Positions 17,363-25,173 of a stretch of DNA of 64,000 nucleotides are shown piece by piece. Source of the DNA: Aldehydirespirator sp965261105 (GTDB lineage Bacteria > Actinomycetota > Acidimicrobiia > Acidimicrobiales > Aldehydirespiratoraceae). Both the position numbers and the translations under genes were made by a program. Below the pieces are notes generated by a model. That model saw only the letters and a list, made by a program, of their open reading frames with translations. It had not been told where the DNA came from and made no database searches. The stretch is from NCBI GenBank assembly GCA_965261105.1, contig CBDHCM010000006.1, positions 4,464,001 to 4,528,000 of the forward strand. Direction: 5' to 3'. How positions within the stretch are numbered: the first letter of the stretch is position 1; every line of letters begins with the position of its first letter.

Positions 17363-18022
17363 ATGAGCGACGCGTCGACTTCCGGCATGGATGAGCAACA
17401 GCCCGCTCTGCCGTCCTCCGACGCGGCGGTTGGGCTCCAGCCCCCAACGGGAGGGGATGCCGCCGATGCACTGCTCGGCGCCCGGCCGGGGCGCGTCCCC
17501 CGCTCAACCATCGGCCGGGCCTATCAAGCCCGGTCCAACCGACGCCTGCGGGCCCGCCGCGTCCGGCGGCTGGTCCGGCACGTCGAACCCTGGTCGGTGC
17601 TCAAGGTGTCTCTGGTTCTCTACTTCTGCGCTTGGGCGATCATGTTGTTCGTGGGGGTGACGCTGTGGAACCTGGCCGCCAACTCCGGCCTCGTCGCCGA
17701 TGTTGAGAACTTCGTGGTGGAACTGTTCGCGCTGGAGTCGTTCAAGATCAACGCCGACCAGATCTTCCGGGCCGCGGCTGTCGGCGGGCTCGTCCTGGTA
17801 TTGGCCGGCAGCGGTCTGACGGTGCTCGCAGCGGTGCTGTTCAACCTGATCAGCGACGTGACCGGAGGAGTGCGCCTGACCGTGGTCGAGGAGGAGACCG
17901 CCCGCCCGCGGCCGCGCCGGGCCCGCAGGCGGGTTCTGGTCGCGGCTCCGCCGCCGCCCGTGGGGAGGTCCGCGGGCCCGCCGCCCGCCGCGGCTGGTGG
18001 CGGTCGGGGAGGCCGCGGCTAG
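17363..18022 (+). CDS. DUF3566 transmembrane protein
   Basis: The 219-aa product has a disordered N-terminus and a basic stretch (RRLRARRVRRLVRHVEPWSVLK). Two membrane segments follow (about 90-115 and 130-165: VSLVLYFCAWAIMLFVGVTLWNLA and a Gly/Val/Leu-rich segment ending in LAAVLFNLISDVTGGVRLTV). This is the DUF3566 pattern, found after gyrA and before tRNA-Ile in mycobacteria and relatives. The C-terminus is Arg/Pro/Gly-rich. Function is unknown. Confidence 0.85.
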   Translation: MSDASTSGMDEQQPALPSSDAAVGLQPPTGGDAADALLGARPGRVPRSTIGRAYQARSNRRLRARRVRRLVRHVEPWSVLKVSLVLYFCAWAIMLFVGVTLWNLAANSGLVADVENFVVELFALESFKINADQIFRAAAVGGLVLVLAGSGLTVLAAVLFNLISDVTGGVRLTVVEEETARPRPRRARRRVLVAAPPPPVGRSAGPPPAAAGGGRGGRG

Positions 18023-18036
18023 CGTGTAGCGCCGCT

Positions 18037-18110
<74 letters not shown>

Positions 18111-18142
18111 CACTTCAGCCCGACAGCGCCCGGAGAGCCGGC

Positions 18143-18295
18143 TTGGCCGCAGGATTCATCACGTTGATCCGCCGGACGTTTGTTGCCATCGTCGTCGGCA
18201 TGGCATTGGCCGCGGCCATCCGGGTGCGGGGCCGCGGGGGCGTCCCCCCCCAGACCGGCGGGTGGCGCGAGCTGCGCGACGACGAGTTGGCGTGA
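18143..18295 (+). CDS. Small single-span membrane protein
   Basis: The 50-aa product starts at TTG with GGAGAG seven bases upstream. It has one hydrophobic segment (TFVAIVVGMALAAAIRV, about 12-28) and a hydrophilic tail ending WRELRDDELA. Its stop codon overlaps the GTG of the next gene (GTGA), which supports both being real. I do not recognise the family. Confidence 0.55.
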   Translation: MAAGFITLIRRTFVAIVVGMALAAAIRVRGRGGVPPQTGGWRELRDDELA

Positions 18296-19311
18296 TCGCG
18301 CCCGCGGGCGCTAGTGCGGCCGTGTTCGGGGCTGGGGCTACGGGCCTCCGGATCGTGCGCATGCTCGACCAGAGTTCAGCTGTCCGATCGGTGGAGGTGC
18401 GGGACACGGACCCGGCCCGGCTGCGGGAAGTCTCCGACGCATTGGGTCCGAAGACCAGGATCGGCCGGGGATCGGCAGTGCCCGACGGGACAGACGTGGT
18501 CGTGGTGGCCACCACGACGGGAACGCAGGCCGGCATCGCTCGGGCCGCGGTGAAGGCCGGTGCGGCCGTTGTCACCACCACCAACGAGATAGGTGAGACC
18601 CGCGACCTGCTCGCGATCGATCAGCAGGCCCGACACCACGGGGTTCCGCTGGTGGTGGGAGCCGGCTACATGCCCGGGCTCACGTGCCTGCTGGCCCGGG
18701 TCGGCGCCTCCGAGTTCGACGCGGTTGACGAGATCCATGTGGCCAAGGTCGGCACCGGGGGACCGGCGTGCGCCCGCCAGCATCACCGGGCGCTCAGCAG
18801 CCTCGCTGTCGACTGGCGCGACGGACGCTGGACTCGCCGAGCGGGCGGCTCGGGACGCGAGCTGTGCTGGTTTCCCGATCCGGTGGCCGGACGGGACTGC
18901 TACCGGGCGGCCCTTCCGGACGCGCTGTTGCTCGTGCCCGCCTTTCCCGGCGTTGATCGGGTGACGGCGCGCATGGCCGCCACCCGCCGCGATCGGCTCA
19001 CCGCGCCTTTGCCGATGATGCGCCGTCCGCATCGCGAGGGCGGTGCGGGCGCGGTGCGGGTTGAGCTTCGGGGCCGGCGCCGGGGGGAGCGTCATGTGGT
19101 CGTGTTGGGCTCTCAGGCGAGGCCGGCGGAAGGAGCGGCCGTGGTGGCCGCCGCGACCGCGCTGCACCTGGCTGACATTGAGGTCTCAGCCGGCGCGATC
19201 GGGCTAGCGTCGATCGCTGATCCGGTGGGGCTGCTGAGGGCGGTGACCGCTCAGGGACTGCGACCCTCGCGGTTCGAGGGGTTTGCGCTGTCGCGCGATG
19301 GCTGTTCGTGA
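18292..19311 (+). CDS. Saccharopine-dehydrogenase-like NAD(P)-binding protein
   Basis: From GTG 18292 the product is 339 aa. It opens with a Rossmann nucleotide-binding motif (AAVFGAGATGLRIVRML, with GxGxxG near residues 13-18) and continues through DVVVVATTTGTQAGIARAAVKAGAAVVTTTNEI and VVGAGYMPGLTCLLAR. This is the layout of saccharopine-dehydrogenase-family reductases that lack the typical C-terminal catalytic domain. The substrate is not evident. An upstream in-frame start at 18262 would overlap the 50-aa gene and is less likely than the GTGA coupling. Confidence 0.7.
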   Translation: MIAPAGASAAVFGAGATGLRIVRMLDQSSAVRSVEVRDTDPARLREVSDALGPKTRIGRGSAVPDGTDVVVVATTTGTQAGIARAAVKAGAAVVTTTNEIGETRDLLAIDQQARHHGVPLVVGAGYMPGLTCLLARVGASEFDAVDEIHVAKVGTGGPACARQHHRALSSLAVDWRDGRWTRRAGGSGRELCWFPDPVAGRDCYRAALPDALLLVPAFPGVDRVTARMAATRRDRLTAPLPMMRRPHREGGAGAVRVELRGRRRGERHVVVLGSQARPAEGAAVVAAATALHLADIEVSAGAIGLASIADPVGLLRAVTAQGLRPSRFEGFALSRDGCS

Positions 19312-19322
19312 CTGCCGGTGCT

Positions 19323-20141
19323 CTACTGGAAACAGGTCAGCAGGTCTTCGTGGAGCAGTCCGTTGGTGGCCACGGCCGAGCCGCTGCGCCACTCGTCGTC
19401 GCCGGAGGTGTCCGAGAATCGGCCTCCGGCCTCAGCCATGATTACCGACATCGGGGCGACGTCCCAGCCGGAGCACTCCGGGTCGACCATGGCCTCGGCC
19501 CGTCCGGTGGCGACGAGGGCGTAGCCGTAGGCATCGCCCCAGGTGCGAACCCGCGCGCCCGCGTCCCGCACCCGCCGCAGGACAGGGTCGGGCCAATAGG
19601 AGAGTCCGCTGGTGCAGACGTATGAGCGGTCAAGGCCGGCGTGGTGACTCACCCGGCACGGTGTTCCGTTCCAGTAGGCGCCGCGGCCCCGGCCAGCCCA
19701 GACACACTCGTCGAGGGCGGGCAAACAGATCACACCCACCGCGGGGCCCCGGTCGTCCACCAGAGCCAGCAGCGTGGCGTACAGGGGGACTCCTTGGACG
19801 AAGGCCTTCGTGCCGTCGATCGGGTCGATCACCCAGGAGCGGCCGGTGCGGCCTGCCCGGACTCCCTCCTCCTCGCCCCAGACCGCGTCGCCGGGAAATG
19901 CCGCCAAGATTTCAGAGCGGAGGAACCGCTCAACTGCATAGTCGGCCTCGGTGACGGGCGACCCGTCGCTCTTTGCGGACACGGAGAGACCTCGCTGCTG
20001 GTACCACTGCAGCGTGATCCGTCCGGCCCGCTGCACGGCGTCCACGGCAAAGTCGATGACATCCTGGGTGGCTGCGCCGCTTGGAGCGTCTTCATCGACA
20101 GCCGTGGGTTGGTTTTTGTCTGAATTGCCAGTAAGTTTCAT
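19323..20141 (-). CDS. Inositol-monophosphatase family phosphatase, histidinol-phosphatase type
   Basis: The 272-aa product has the metal- and phosphate-binding motifs of the family: SDGSPVTEADYAVE (about 55-70), WGEEEG, WVIDPIDGTKAFVQGVP (the DPIDGT core at about 100-116) and SGWDVAPMSVIMAEAGG near the C-terminus. It resembles HisN-type histidinol-phosphatases, with the KAF after DGT typical of them, more than inositol phosphatases, but the substrate cannot be fixed from sequence alone. It is convergent with the preceding gene (11-base gap) and divergent from the next. Confidence 0.85.
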   Translation of the reverse strand: MKLTGNSDKNQPTAVDEDAPSGAATQDVIDFAVDAVQRAGRITLQWYQQRGLSVSAKSDGSPVTEADYAVERFLRSEILAAFPGDAVWGEEEGVRAGRTGRSWVIDPIDGTKAFVQGVPLYATLLALVDDRGPAVGVICLPALDECVWAGRGRGAYWNGTPCRVSHHAGLDRSYVCTSGLSYWPDPVLRRVRDAGARVRTWGDAYGYALVATGRAEAMVDPECSGWDVAPMSVIMAEAGGRFSDTSGDDEWRSGSAVATNGLLHEDLLTCFQ

Positions 20142-20189
20142 GATGTGTCAGCCAGTGCCTATCTTTATGGTCAAGCCACGGTGAAAATC

Positions 20190-20579
20190 ATGCAGGCTGA
20201 GCGGTGCCGGTCGGTCGCGGACACGATCGACCTCCGAAGAGCCGCGGTGACCGAGCGCCACCGACCCGTACTGGCCCTGCACCGCGAGGAGGTCTGGATG
20301 GGCCGGGCTGCCAGTGCCAGCCGCGCCAAGCTGCAACGTGTCATCGGCGCGGCACTGTATTCCCTTGGTCTCGACCTGGCGAACGCCAGCCGGGCCCTGC
20401 GCAGCGAGGCCTCCAGGCTTGAACAGGAGGCGGCCGCGCTGCGCAGCCGGGGCCGGGCGCTGGCCGAGGCCGAGGCCCGGTCAGCCCGAGCCCTGGCTGC
20501 GGGCGCGAACGCCGGCGACGCTCGGTTCGGGCGGCGGCCGGCCCTTCTCGCCTCGCCTCCGCGCGCGGGTGACAGGTAG
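20190..20579 (+). CDS. Hypothetical Ala/Arg-rich protein
   Basis: The 129-aa frame from ATG 20190 encodes an Ala/Arg/Glu-rich, probably helical protein (ALYSLGLDLANASRALRSEASRLEQEAAALRSRGRALAEAEARSARALAAG) with a coiled-coil look and no signal peptide. The frame is open from 20145, but that would leave only three bases to the divergent phosphatase gene. I do not recognise it. It may be real because of its length and position in an otherwise empty gap, or it may be a high-GC chance frame. Confidence 0.4.
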   Translation: MQAERCRSVADTIDLRRAAVTERHRPVLALHREEVWMGRAASASRAKLQRVIGAALYSLGLDLANASRALRSEASRLEQEAAALRSRGRALAEAEARSARALAAGANAGDARFGRRPALLASPPRAGDR

Positions 20580-20605
20580 CCGGGCTCTGGCGTATTCTCG
20601 CAAGC

Positions 20606-21829
20606 ATGATCATCGACACACTTCGATCTGTCTTGCAATTTCGCCGGTTCGAGTTCAACGCGACCAAGCGCCGGCTGCAGAAAGCAGCCAGCATTGAGGA
20701 TCTCCGCAAGATGGCTCGTCGGCGCCTGCCCGGGGGCGTGTTCGATTACATCGACGGCGGCGCTGAGGACGAGGTCGCAATGGACCGCAACACCCGCGCC
20801 TTCCGTGAGATGGAGTTCGTGCCGAGGGTGCTGCGCGACATGGGCAGCGTGGACACAACCGGCCCGATCCTCGGCCGCGAGGTGCCCTTCCCGCTAATCC
20901 TCGCGCCCACCGGGTTCACGCGCATCGCGCATCCCTGCGGAGAGCTGGCCGCGGCCCGCGCTGCCGAGCGCGCCGGCCTGCCGTACTCGCTCTCGACGAT
21001 GGGAACGCGCTCGGTGGAGGAGGTGGCCGCGGCGAGCAACGGCTCGAAGTGGTTCCAGGTCTATGTCTGGCGCGACAAGGGCCTGCTCAAGGACATGATC
21101 CTGCGGGCCAGGGAGGCCGGCTTCGATGTGCTTTGCATCACCGTCGATGCGGCCATGCTGGGCCGGCGCGAGCGCGATGTTCGCCGAGGTTTCACGCTGC
21201 CGCCCAAGATGGGCATCGATACCCTCTTCGAAGGCATGATCCGCCCGAGTTGGAGCCTGCGCTTCGCGTTCTCGGAGCCGATCTCCTTCGCCAACGTCGC
21301 CGGCAACACCGACATCGACGGCTCAACTGCCGTCGATCTGGCCGGGTTCATGAACTCGCAGTTCGACCCGACCCTGTCGTGGCAGGACGTGGAATGGATG
21401 CGGTCGCTGTGGGACGGACCGGTGCTGGTGAAGGGCGTCCAGTGCGTGGCCGATGCCGTGATCGCCCGCGACCAGGGGCTCGACGGCATAGTGCTGTCCA
21501 ACCACGGCGGTCGCCAACTCGACTCGGCCCCGTCCATCATCGAATTGGTTCAGCCGGTGGCCGAGGCTGTCGGCGGCGATCTTGACATCGTCTGCGACGG
21601 CGGGGTTCGACGGGGCGGCGACATTGTCAAGGCCCTGGCACTCGGTGCGACGTCGTGCATGGTCGGCCGCCCATACCTGTACGGCCTGGCCGCTGCGGGC
21701 GAGGAGGGCGTCGACTGGGTGATCGAGCACCTGCACACCGGCATGAAGCGGGACATGGCCCTGTGCGGCGCCGCTAGCGTGTCCGAGCTGACGCCAGACC
21801 TGATCTACCGGACCGAGACCGGCAGATGA
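20606..21829 (+). CDS. FMN-dependent alpha-hydroxy-acid oxidase/dehydrogenase (LldD-like)
   Basis: The 407-aa product is a full-length member of the glycolate oxidase/L-lactate dehydrogenase family. It shows GGVFDYIDGGAEDE near the N-terminus, ILAPTGFTRIAHPCGE, FQVYVWRDK and ITVDAAMLGRRERDVR. Then come KGVQCVADAVIARDQGLDGIVLSNHGGRQLD, with the catalytic His in SNHGGRQLD, and DGGVRRGGDIVKALALGA for FMN phosphate binding. It would oxidise L-lactate or a similar 2-hydroxy acid. A close variant is the mycofactocin-linked MftD, but no mft genes are seen here. Confidence 0.9.
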   Translation: MIIDTLRSVLQFRRFEFNATKRRLQKAASIEDLRKMARRRLPGGVFDYIDGGAEDEVAMDRNTRAFREMEFVPRVLRDMGSVDTTGPILGREVPFPLILAPTGFTRIAHPCGELAAARAAERAGLPYSLSTMGTRSVEEVAAASNGSKWFQVYVWRDKGLLKDMILRAREAGFDVLCITVDAAMLGRRERDVRRGFTLPPKMGIDTLFEGMIRPSWSLRFAFSEPISFANVAGNTDIDGSTAVDLAGFMNSQFDPTLSWQDVEWMRSLWDGPVLVKGVQCVADAVIARDQGLDGIVLSNHGGRQLDSAPSIIELVQPVAEAVGGDLDIVCDGGVRRGGDIVKALALGATSCMVGRPYLYGLAAAGEEGVDWVIEHLHTGMKRDMALCGAASVSELTPDLIYRTETGR

Positions 21830-21854
21830 TGTCACCGCTCTCGTAGTTCACCCC

Positions 21855-21872
21855 CTCTCTGCAATCAGAGGG
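21855..21872 (+). terminator. Hairpin downstream of the hydroxy-acid oxidase gene
   Basis: CTCTG (21857-21861) and CAGAG (21866-21870) pair around a CAAT loop, extended by a T-G and a C-G pair. It lies 26 bases after the stop and lacks a T-run, so it is a weak terminator candidate. Confidence 0.3.
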
Positions 21873-21950
21873 CCCCTTCGCCTGTAGTTAGATATCATCA
21901 CTATTATGTTGTAGTCTCTAATCGAGACTGGGTGGCCGGCATCCGTCGCC

Positions 21951-21992
21951 TTGGCGCAGGAGGCTCGGCGCAGGAGGCTTGGCGCAGGAGGC
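21951..21992 (+). repeat. Three 14-bp repeats each carrying a Shine-Dalgarno core
   Basis: TTGGCGCAGGAGGC, TCGGCGCAGGAGGC and TTGGCGCAGGAGGC follow each other without gap and end four bases before the ATG of the aminotransferase gene. Each holds AGGAGG. The last copy is at a good distance for ribosome binding. Confidence 0.9.
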
Positions 21993-21996
21993 TCGC

Positions 21997-23361
21997 ATGC
22001 AGGGGAATCAGCCGGCTCACCGTCATCTGCTGCCGCACTTCACGCGCGGCGATGCATGGCGCCGCGACGATCTGGTGGTGATCGATCGGGGAGAGGGCTG
22101 CTACGTCTGGGACACCGAGGGCAACCAGTACTTGGACGGCTTGTCCGGGCTGTTCTGCACCAATCTCGGCCACGGGCGCAGCGATCTCACCGCCGCCGCG
22201 GCCAAGCAGATGGACAGGCTGGCCTTCTATCCCAACTGGAGCTTCGCCCACCCGTCGTCGTTGGAGGCCGCGTCCTTCATCGCTGCGGTCGCGCCCGCCG
22301 ATCTGGACCGCGTGTTCTTCGTTAATTCCGGCTCCGAGGCAGTGGAGTCGGCCTTCAAGTTCGCCCGCTGCTACCACTTGGCCAACGGCGATGACGCCCG
22401 CCACAAGGTGATCGCCCGCCATTGGGCCTACCACGGCACCACCTTGGGTGCCCTGTCGGCAACCGGCGTTCCCCACCTGCGGGATCCGTTCGAGCCGATG
22501 CTTCCCGGCTGCGTGCGCCACGTCGACAACACGCTCGGCTGCGTCGGCGAGCCCGAAGTTCCCGCCCGAGAGCTGCCCTGCGTGGCCGCCGTGGAGGAGG
22601 CCATCCTCAACGAAGGCCCTGAGACAGTGGCCATGGTGCTCGCCGAGCCGGTCCAGAACGGCCGGGGAGCGCTCGTGCCGCCCGAGGGGTACTGGCAGGA
22701 GCTGCGCCGCATCTGTGACGAGCACGGCGTGCTGCTCTGCGCCGACGAGGTGATCAACTCGTTCGGCCGTCTCGGGCACTGGTTCGCCAGCGAGCGCTTC
22801 GGCGCCCAGCCGGACATGGTCACCTTCGCCAAGGGCGTCACCAGCGCCTATCAGCCCCTCGGGGGCCTAGTCGTGCGGGGAACCCTCGTTGACCGGGTGT
22901 GGGACTCGCCCATGGCGATGTTCGTTCATGGCTCCACCTTCGGTGCGCATCCAGTGGCCACCGCGGTGGCGGTAGCGAACATGGCCGCCATGCGCGCCGA
23001 GGACGTGTTCGCCAATGTGGTGCGCAACGAGGACCGTCTGGGCGACGGCCTGACGGCTTTGATGGCGGCCCATGGCTGTGTCAAAGACGTGCGCGGCGCC
23101 GGGTACTTCCACTACGTGGAACTGATGCGGGACCGTGCCGCCGGCACCGACCTGACCAAGACGGAGTTCGCGCAGCTCCTTGCGGGCGGCGTGCTTGACC
23201 AGTTCGTGCGGGAGGCGGGCGTGCTGGTGCGACCCGACTCGCGGGGTGCCGCGATGCTCGCCGTCGCGCCGCCGCTGATTGCCGGCGCCCCGGTGATCGA
23301 CGACCTGCTGAGTCGGGTCGACCAAGTGCTCGACCGCGTGGGCGGTTGGCTGAAGAATTAG
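21997..23361 (+). CDS. Class III (PLP-dependent) aminotransferase
   Basis: The product (454 aa) is a full-length omega-amino acid:pyruvate-type transaminase. Motifs include NQYLDGLSGLFCTNLGHGR, VFFVNSGSEAVESAFKFAR, ARHWAYHGTTLGALSATG, LCADEVINSFGRLGHWFASE and the PLP-lysine region TFAKGVTSAYQPLGG. The ATG at 21997 is chosen because AGGAGG of the 14-bp repeats sits just upstream. A TTG at 21979 lies inside the repeats. The amine substrate is unknown. The following gene begins within 42 bases. Confidence 0.9.
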   Translation: MQGNQPAHRHLLPHFTRGDAWRRDDLVVIDRGEGCYVWDTEGNQYLDGLSGLFCTNLGHGRSDLTAAAAKQMDRLAFYPNWSFAHPSSLEAASFIAAVAPADLDRVFFVNSGSEAVESAFKFARCYHLANGDDARHKVIARHWAYHGTTLGALSATGVPHLRDPFEPMLPGCVRHVDNTLGCVGEPEVPARELPCVAAVEEAILNEGPETVAMVLAEPVQNGRGALVPPEGYWQELRRICDEHGVLLCADEVINSFGRLGHWFASERFGAQPDMVTFAKGVTSAYQPLGGLVVRGTLVDRVWDSPMAMFVHGSTFGAHPVATAVAVANMAAMRAEDVFANVVRNEDRLGDGLTALMAAHGCVKDVRGAGYFHYVELMRDRAAGTDLTKTEFAQLLAGGVLDQFVREAGVLVRPDSRGAAMLAVAPPLIAGAPVIDDLLSRVDQVLDRVGGWLKN

Positions 23362-23402
23362 GATTGAGGCTGCCTAGTATCCATTGGGATGCAGGGAGCA
23401 CG

Positions 23403-23480
23403 ATGAAGCGACTGCTGCCCATTCTCATGGTGCTCGGCGTCGTCACCACCGCCTGCGGTGGCCGCGCTGGACTCGGGTGA
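23403..23480 (+). pseudogene. Lipoprotein signal-peptide remnant or tiny lipopeptide
   Basis: A 25-codon frame encodes a textbook lipoprotein signal: MKRLLPILMVLGVVTTAC with lipobox VTTAC, then GGRAGLG and stop. It has AGGGAGC upstream and TAGTAT (23375-23380) as a possible -10. The mature part is missing, because the frame runs into the start of the phosphate-acetyltransferase-like gene in another frame. It is probably the 5' stump of a lipoprotein gene cut by a rearrangement. Confidence 0.5.
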
Positions 23481-24420
23481 GTTGGCCTTGGCGGGCGCGT
23501 TCGGCGACCCGGTTGTCGAGCGGTGGCGGTCCGCAGCCCGATCTTCTCGCAGGCACGTCGTGCTGGCCGACGGCCATGACGAGCGGGCTGTGGCCGGGGC
23601 CCGGCGACTGGAGACCGAGGGTTTGGCCGTCCCGGTGCTGGTTGACGACGCTGCGAGCCTCCGCTCTGCTGCGGTCCGTGCGCAGGCCGAGGCCTCGCCG
23701 TGGCGCGACCGCATCGACCTGGACGACCCGCTGCATGTAGCTGCCCTCATGGTGGCCGCGGGCGAGGCCGACGCCTGCGTGGCCGGCGCCTCCCGGCCCA
23801 CCCCCGACGTGGTCAGGGCTGCGCTGTTCTGCATCGGGCAGGCTCCCGGGGTCGACATCGTCAGCAGCTGCCTCCTGCTGGCGCTGCCCGACGGCACGGC
23901 GGTCACCTACGCCGATTGCGGGGTCGTGCCCGAGCCCGACGCGGGCCAGCTGGCCTCCATCGCGATCTCGAGCGCGGCCACCCACGAGGCCCTGGCCGGC
24001 TGCGAGCCCCGCGTGGCCATGCTGTCGTACTCCACCAAGGGCAGCGCGGAGGGTCCCCGGGTCGAGCTGGTCCGATCGGCCACCGAGATCGTTCGGCGCC
24101 GCGCCCCGTCGCTGGCCGTGGACGGCGAGCTGCAGTTCGACGCGGCTTGGGACCGGCAGGTGGCCGAGTCGAAGGCGCCGGGATCGCCGGTGGCGGGCCG
24201 GGCCAACGTGTTCGTGTTCCCCGACCTCTCGTCGGGCAACATCGCCTACAAGATCACTCAGCGACTGGCCGGCGCCCGGGCCTACGGACCGCTGCTGCAG
24301 GGCACTGCGGGTGTGATCCACGATCTGTCGCGGGGCTGCAGCGTCGATGACATCGTCACGGTGGCCACCATCGCGGCCTGCCAGGCCGCAGTGGGCTCAG
24401 CTCGCGTCAGTCAGCTATAA
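23458..24420 (+). CDS. pta: Phosphate acetyl/butyryltransferase-family protein
   Basis: The 320-aa product matches the catalytic domain of phosphate acetyltransferase (acetyl-CoA + phosphate to acetyl phosphate + CoA). Recognisable are VVLADGHDERAVAGARRL, ADACVAGASRPTPDVVRAAL, VAMLSYSTKGSAEGPRVELVRSATEI, VDGELQFDAAW, NVFVFPDLSSGNIAYKITQRLAGARAYGPLLQG. That is the whole family core. It starts with GTG 23458 inside the lipoprotein remnant, so the true 5' end of this gene may have been altered. No ackA lies nearby. Confidence 0.85.
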   Translation: MAALDSGELALAGAFGDPVVERWRSAARSSRRHVVLADGHDERAVAGARRLETEGLAVPVLVDDAASLRSAAVRAQAEASPWRDRIDLDDPLHVAALMVAAGEADACVAGASRPTPDVVRAALFCIGQAPGVDIVSSCLLLALPDGTAVTYADCGVVPEPDAGQLASIAISSAATHEALAGCEPRVAMLSYSTKGSAEGPRVELVRSATEIVRRRAPSLAVDGELQFDAAWDRQVAESKAPGSPVAGRANVFVFPDLSSGNIAYKITQRLAGARAYGPLLQGTAGVIHDLSRGCSVDDIVTVATIAACQAAVGSARVSQL

Positions 24421-24505
24421 CGGTTGCGCTATGCCTGCTAACTTGACGTCTGCGCACGATTCTCGCGGCCGATTCCGTTGACGAGATCGGCGCACCGGGA
24501 GCACC

Positions 24506-25126
24506 ATGACTGCACTTGAGAGCGACACACCCTTGGCCCGGCGCCCCTTGGATGCCGAACGGGTGATAGCCGCCGCGGCCGAGGTCGCCGATGCGGAGGG
24601 GCTCGACAAGGTCACCCTCACCCGGGTGGCCGAGGGTCTCGGTGTCCGTCAGCCGGCGCTGTACCGCCATGTGGCCGGATATGACGACCTGCTGCGCAGC
24701 CTGAGCCTGCGGGGCCGCGAGATCCTCGCCCAGAGGCTGGCCGACGCTGCGGTGGGGCTCTCCGGCGACGATGCGGTGGCCGCGGTCGGCCATGCCTGGC
24801 GCAAGACGGTGCGGGACCATCCCGGGATTTACGCGGCCACGGACCGTTATCCGTGCGCGGGCGACGCCGAGCTCGAAGCCGCGGTGGAGCGAGTTCTCGC
24901 CGTGCTGGGTCAGATCCTGAGGGGATTTGACCTGACCGAGGAGGACCGTGTCCACGCGGCCCGCGCCCTGCGCAGCGCCTTCCACGGCTTCAGCCACCTT
25001 GAGTCGGGCGACGGCCACCCCCTGCCGCACGACCCTGAGGACACCTTCGACCATCTGGTGGAACTGCTGTGCGCCGGGGTGCACCGCCTGTCCCGCGAGG
25101 CCGCTGGAAGCGGGAGCATGGCCTGA
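24506..25126 (+). CDS. TetR-family transcriptional regulator
   Basis: The 206-aa product has an N-terminal TetR helix-turn-helix (VIAAAAEVADAEGLDKVTLTRVAEGLGVRQPALYRHVAGYDDLLRSL, about 18-65) and a helical ligand-binding C-domain of the WHG type (AWRKTVRDHPGIYAATDRYP). ATG 24506 follows GGGAGC. It overlaps the next reading frame by one base and is placed to control the iron-sulfur/molybdopterin genes downstream, by inference. Confidence 0.9.
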   Translation: MTALESDTPLARRPLDAERVIAAAAEVADAEGLDKVTLTRVAEGLGVRQPALYRHVAGYDDLLRSLSLRGREILAQRLADAAVGLSGDDAVAAVGHAWRKTVRDHPGIYAATDRYPCAGDAELEAAVERVLAVLGQILRGFDLTEEDRVHAARALRSAFHGFSHLESGDGHPLPHDPEDTFDHLVELLCAGVHRLSREAAGSGSMA

Positions 25127-25173
25127 TGGCACGGCTCGCATTCTTGCTTGACAGCGACCGGGGCATCTCGTGA
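25126..25173 (+). pseudogene. 15-codon degenerate copy of the start of the next gene
   Basis: The frame encodes MARLAFLLDSDRGIS, which mirrors MTRLGFLLDSDSCIG at the start of the iron-sulfur gene beginning at 25170. The two are adjacent direct repeats. Its ATG overlaps the tetR stop (TGATG) and its stop overlaps the next GTG (GTGA). It is either a duplication remnant or a coupling leader peptide. Confidence 0.6.

Noticed and set aside
18111..18142. tRNA-Ala expected next to tRNA-Ile
   Set aside because: The 32 bases after tRNA-Ile have no cloverleaf, and a small membrane-protein gene starts at once.
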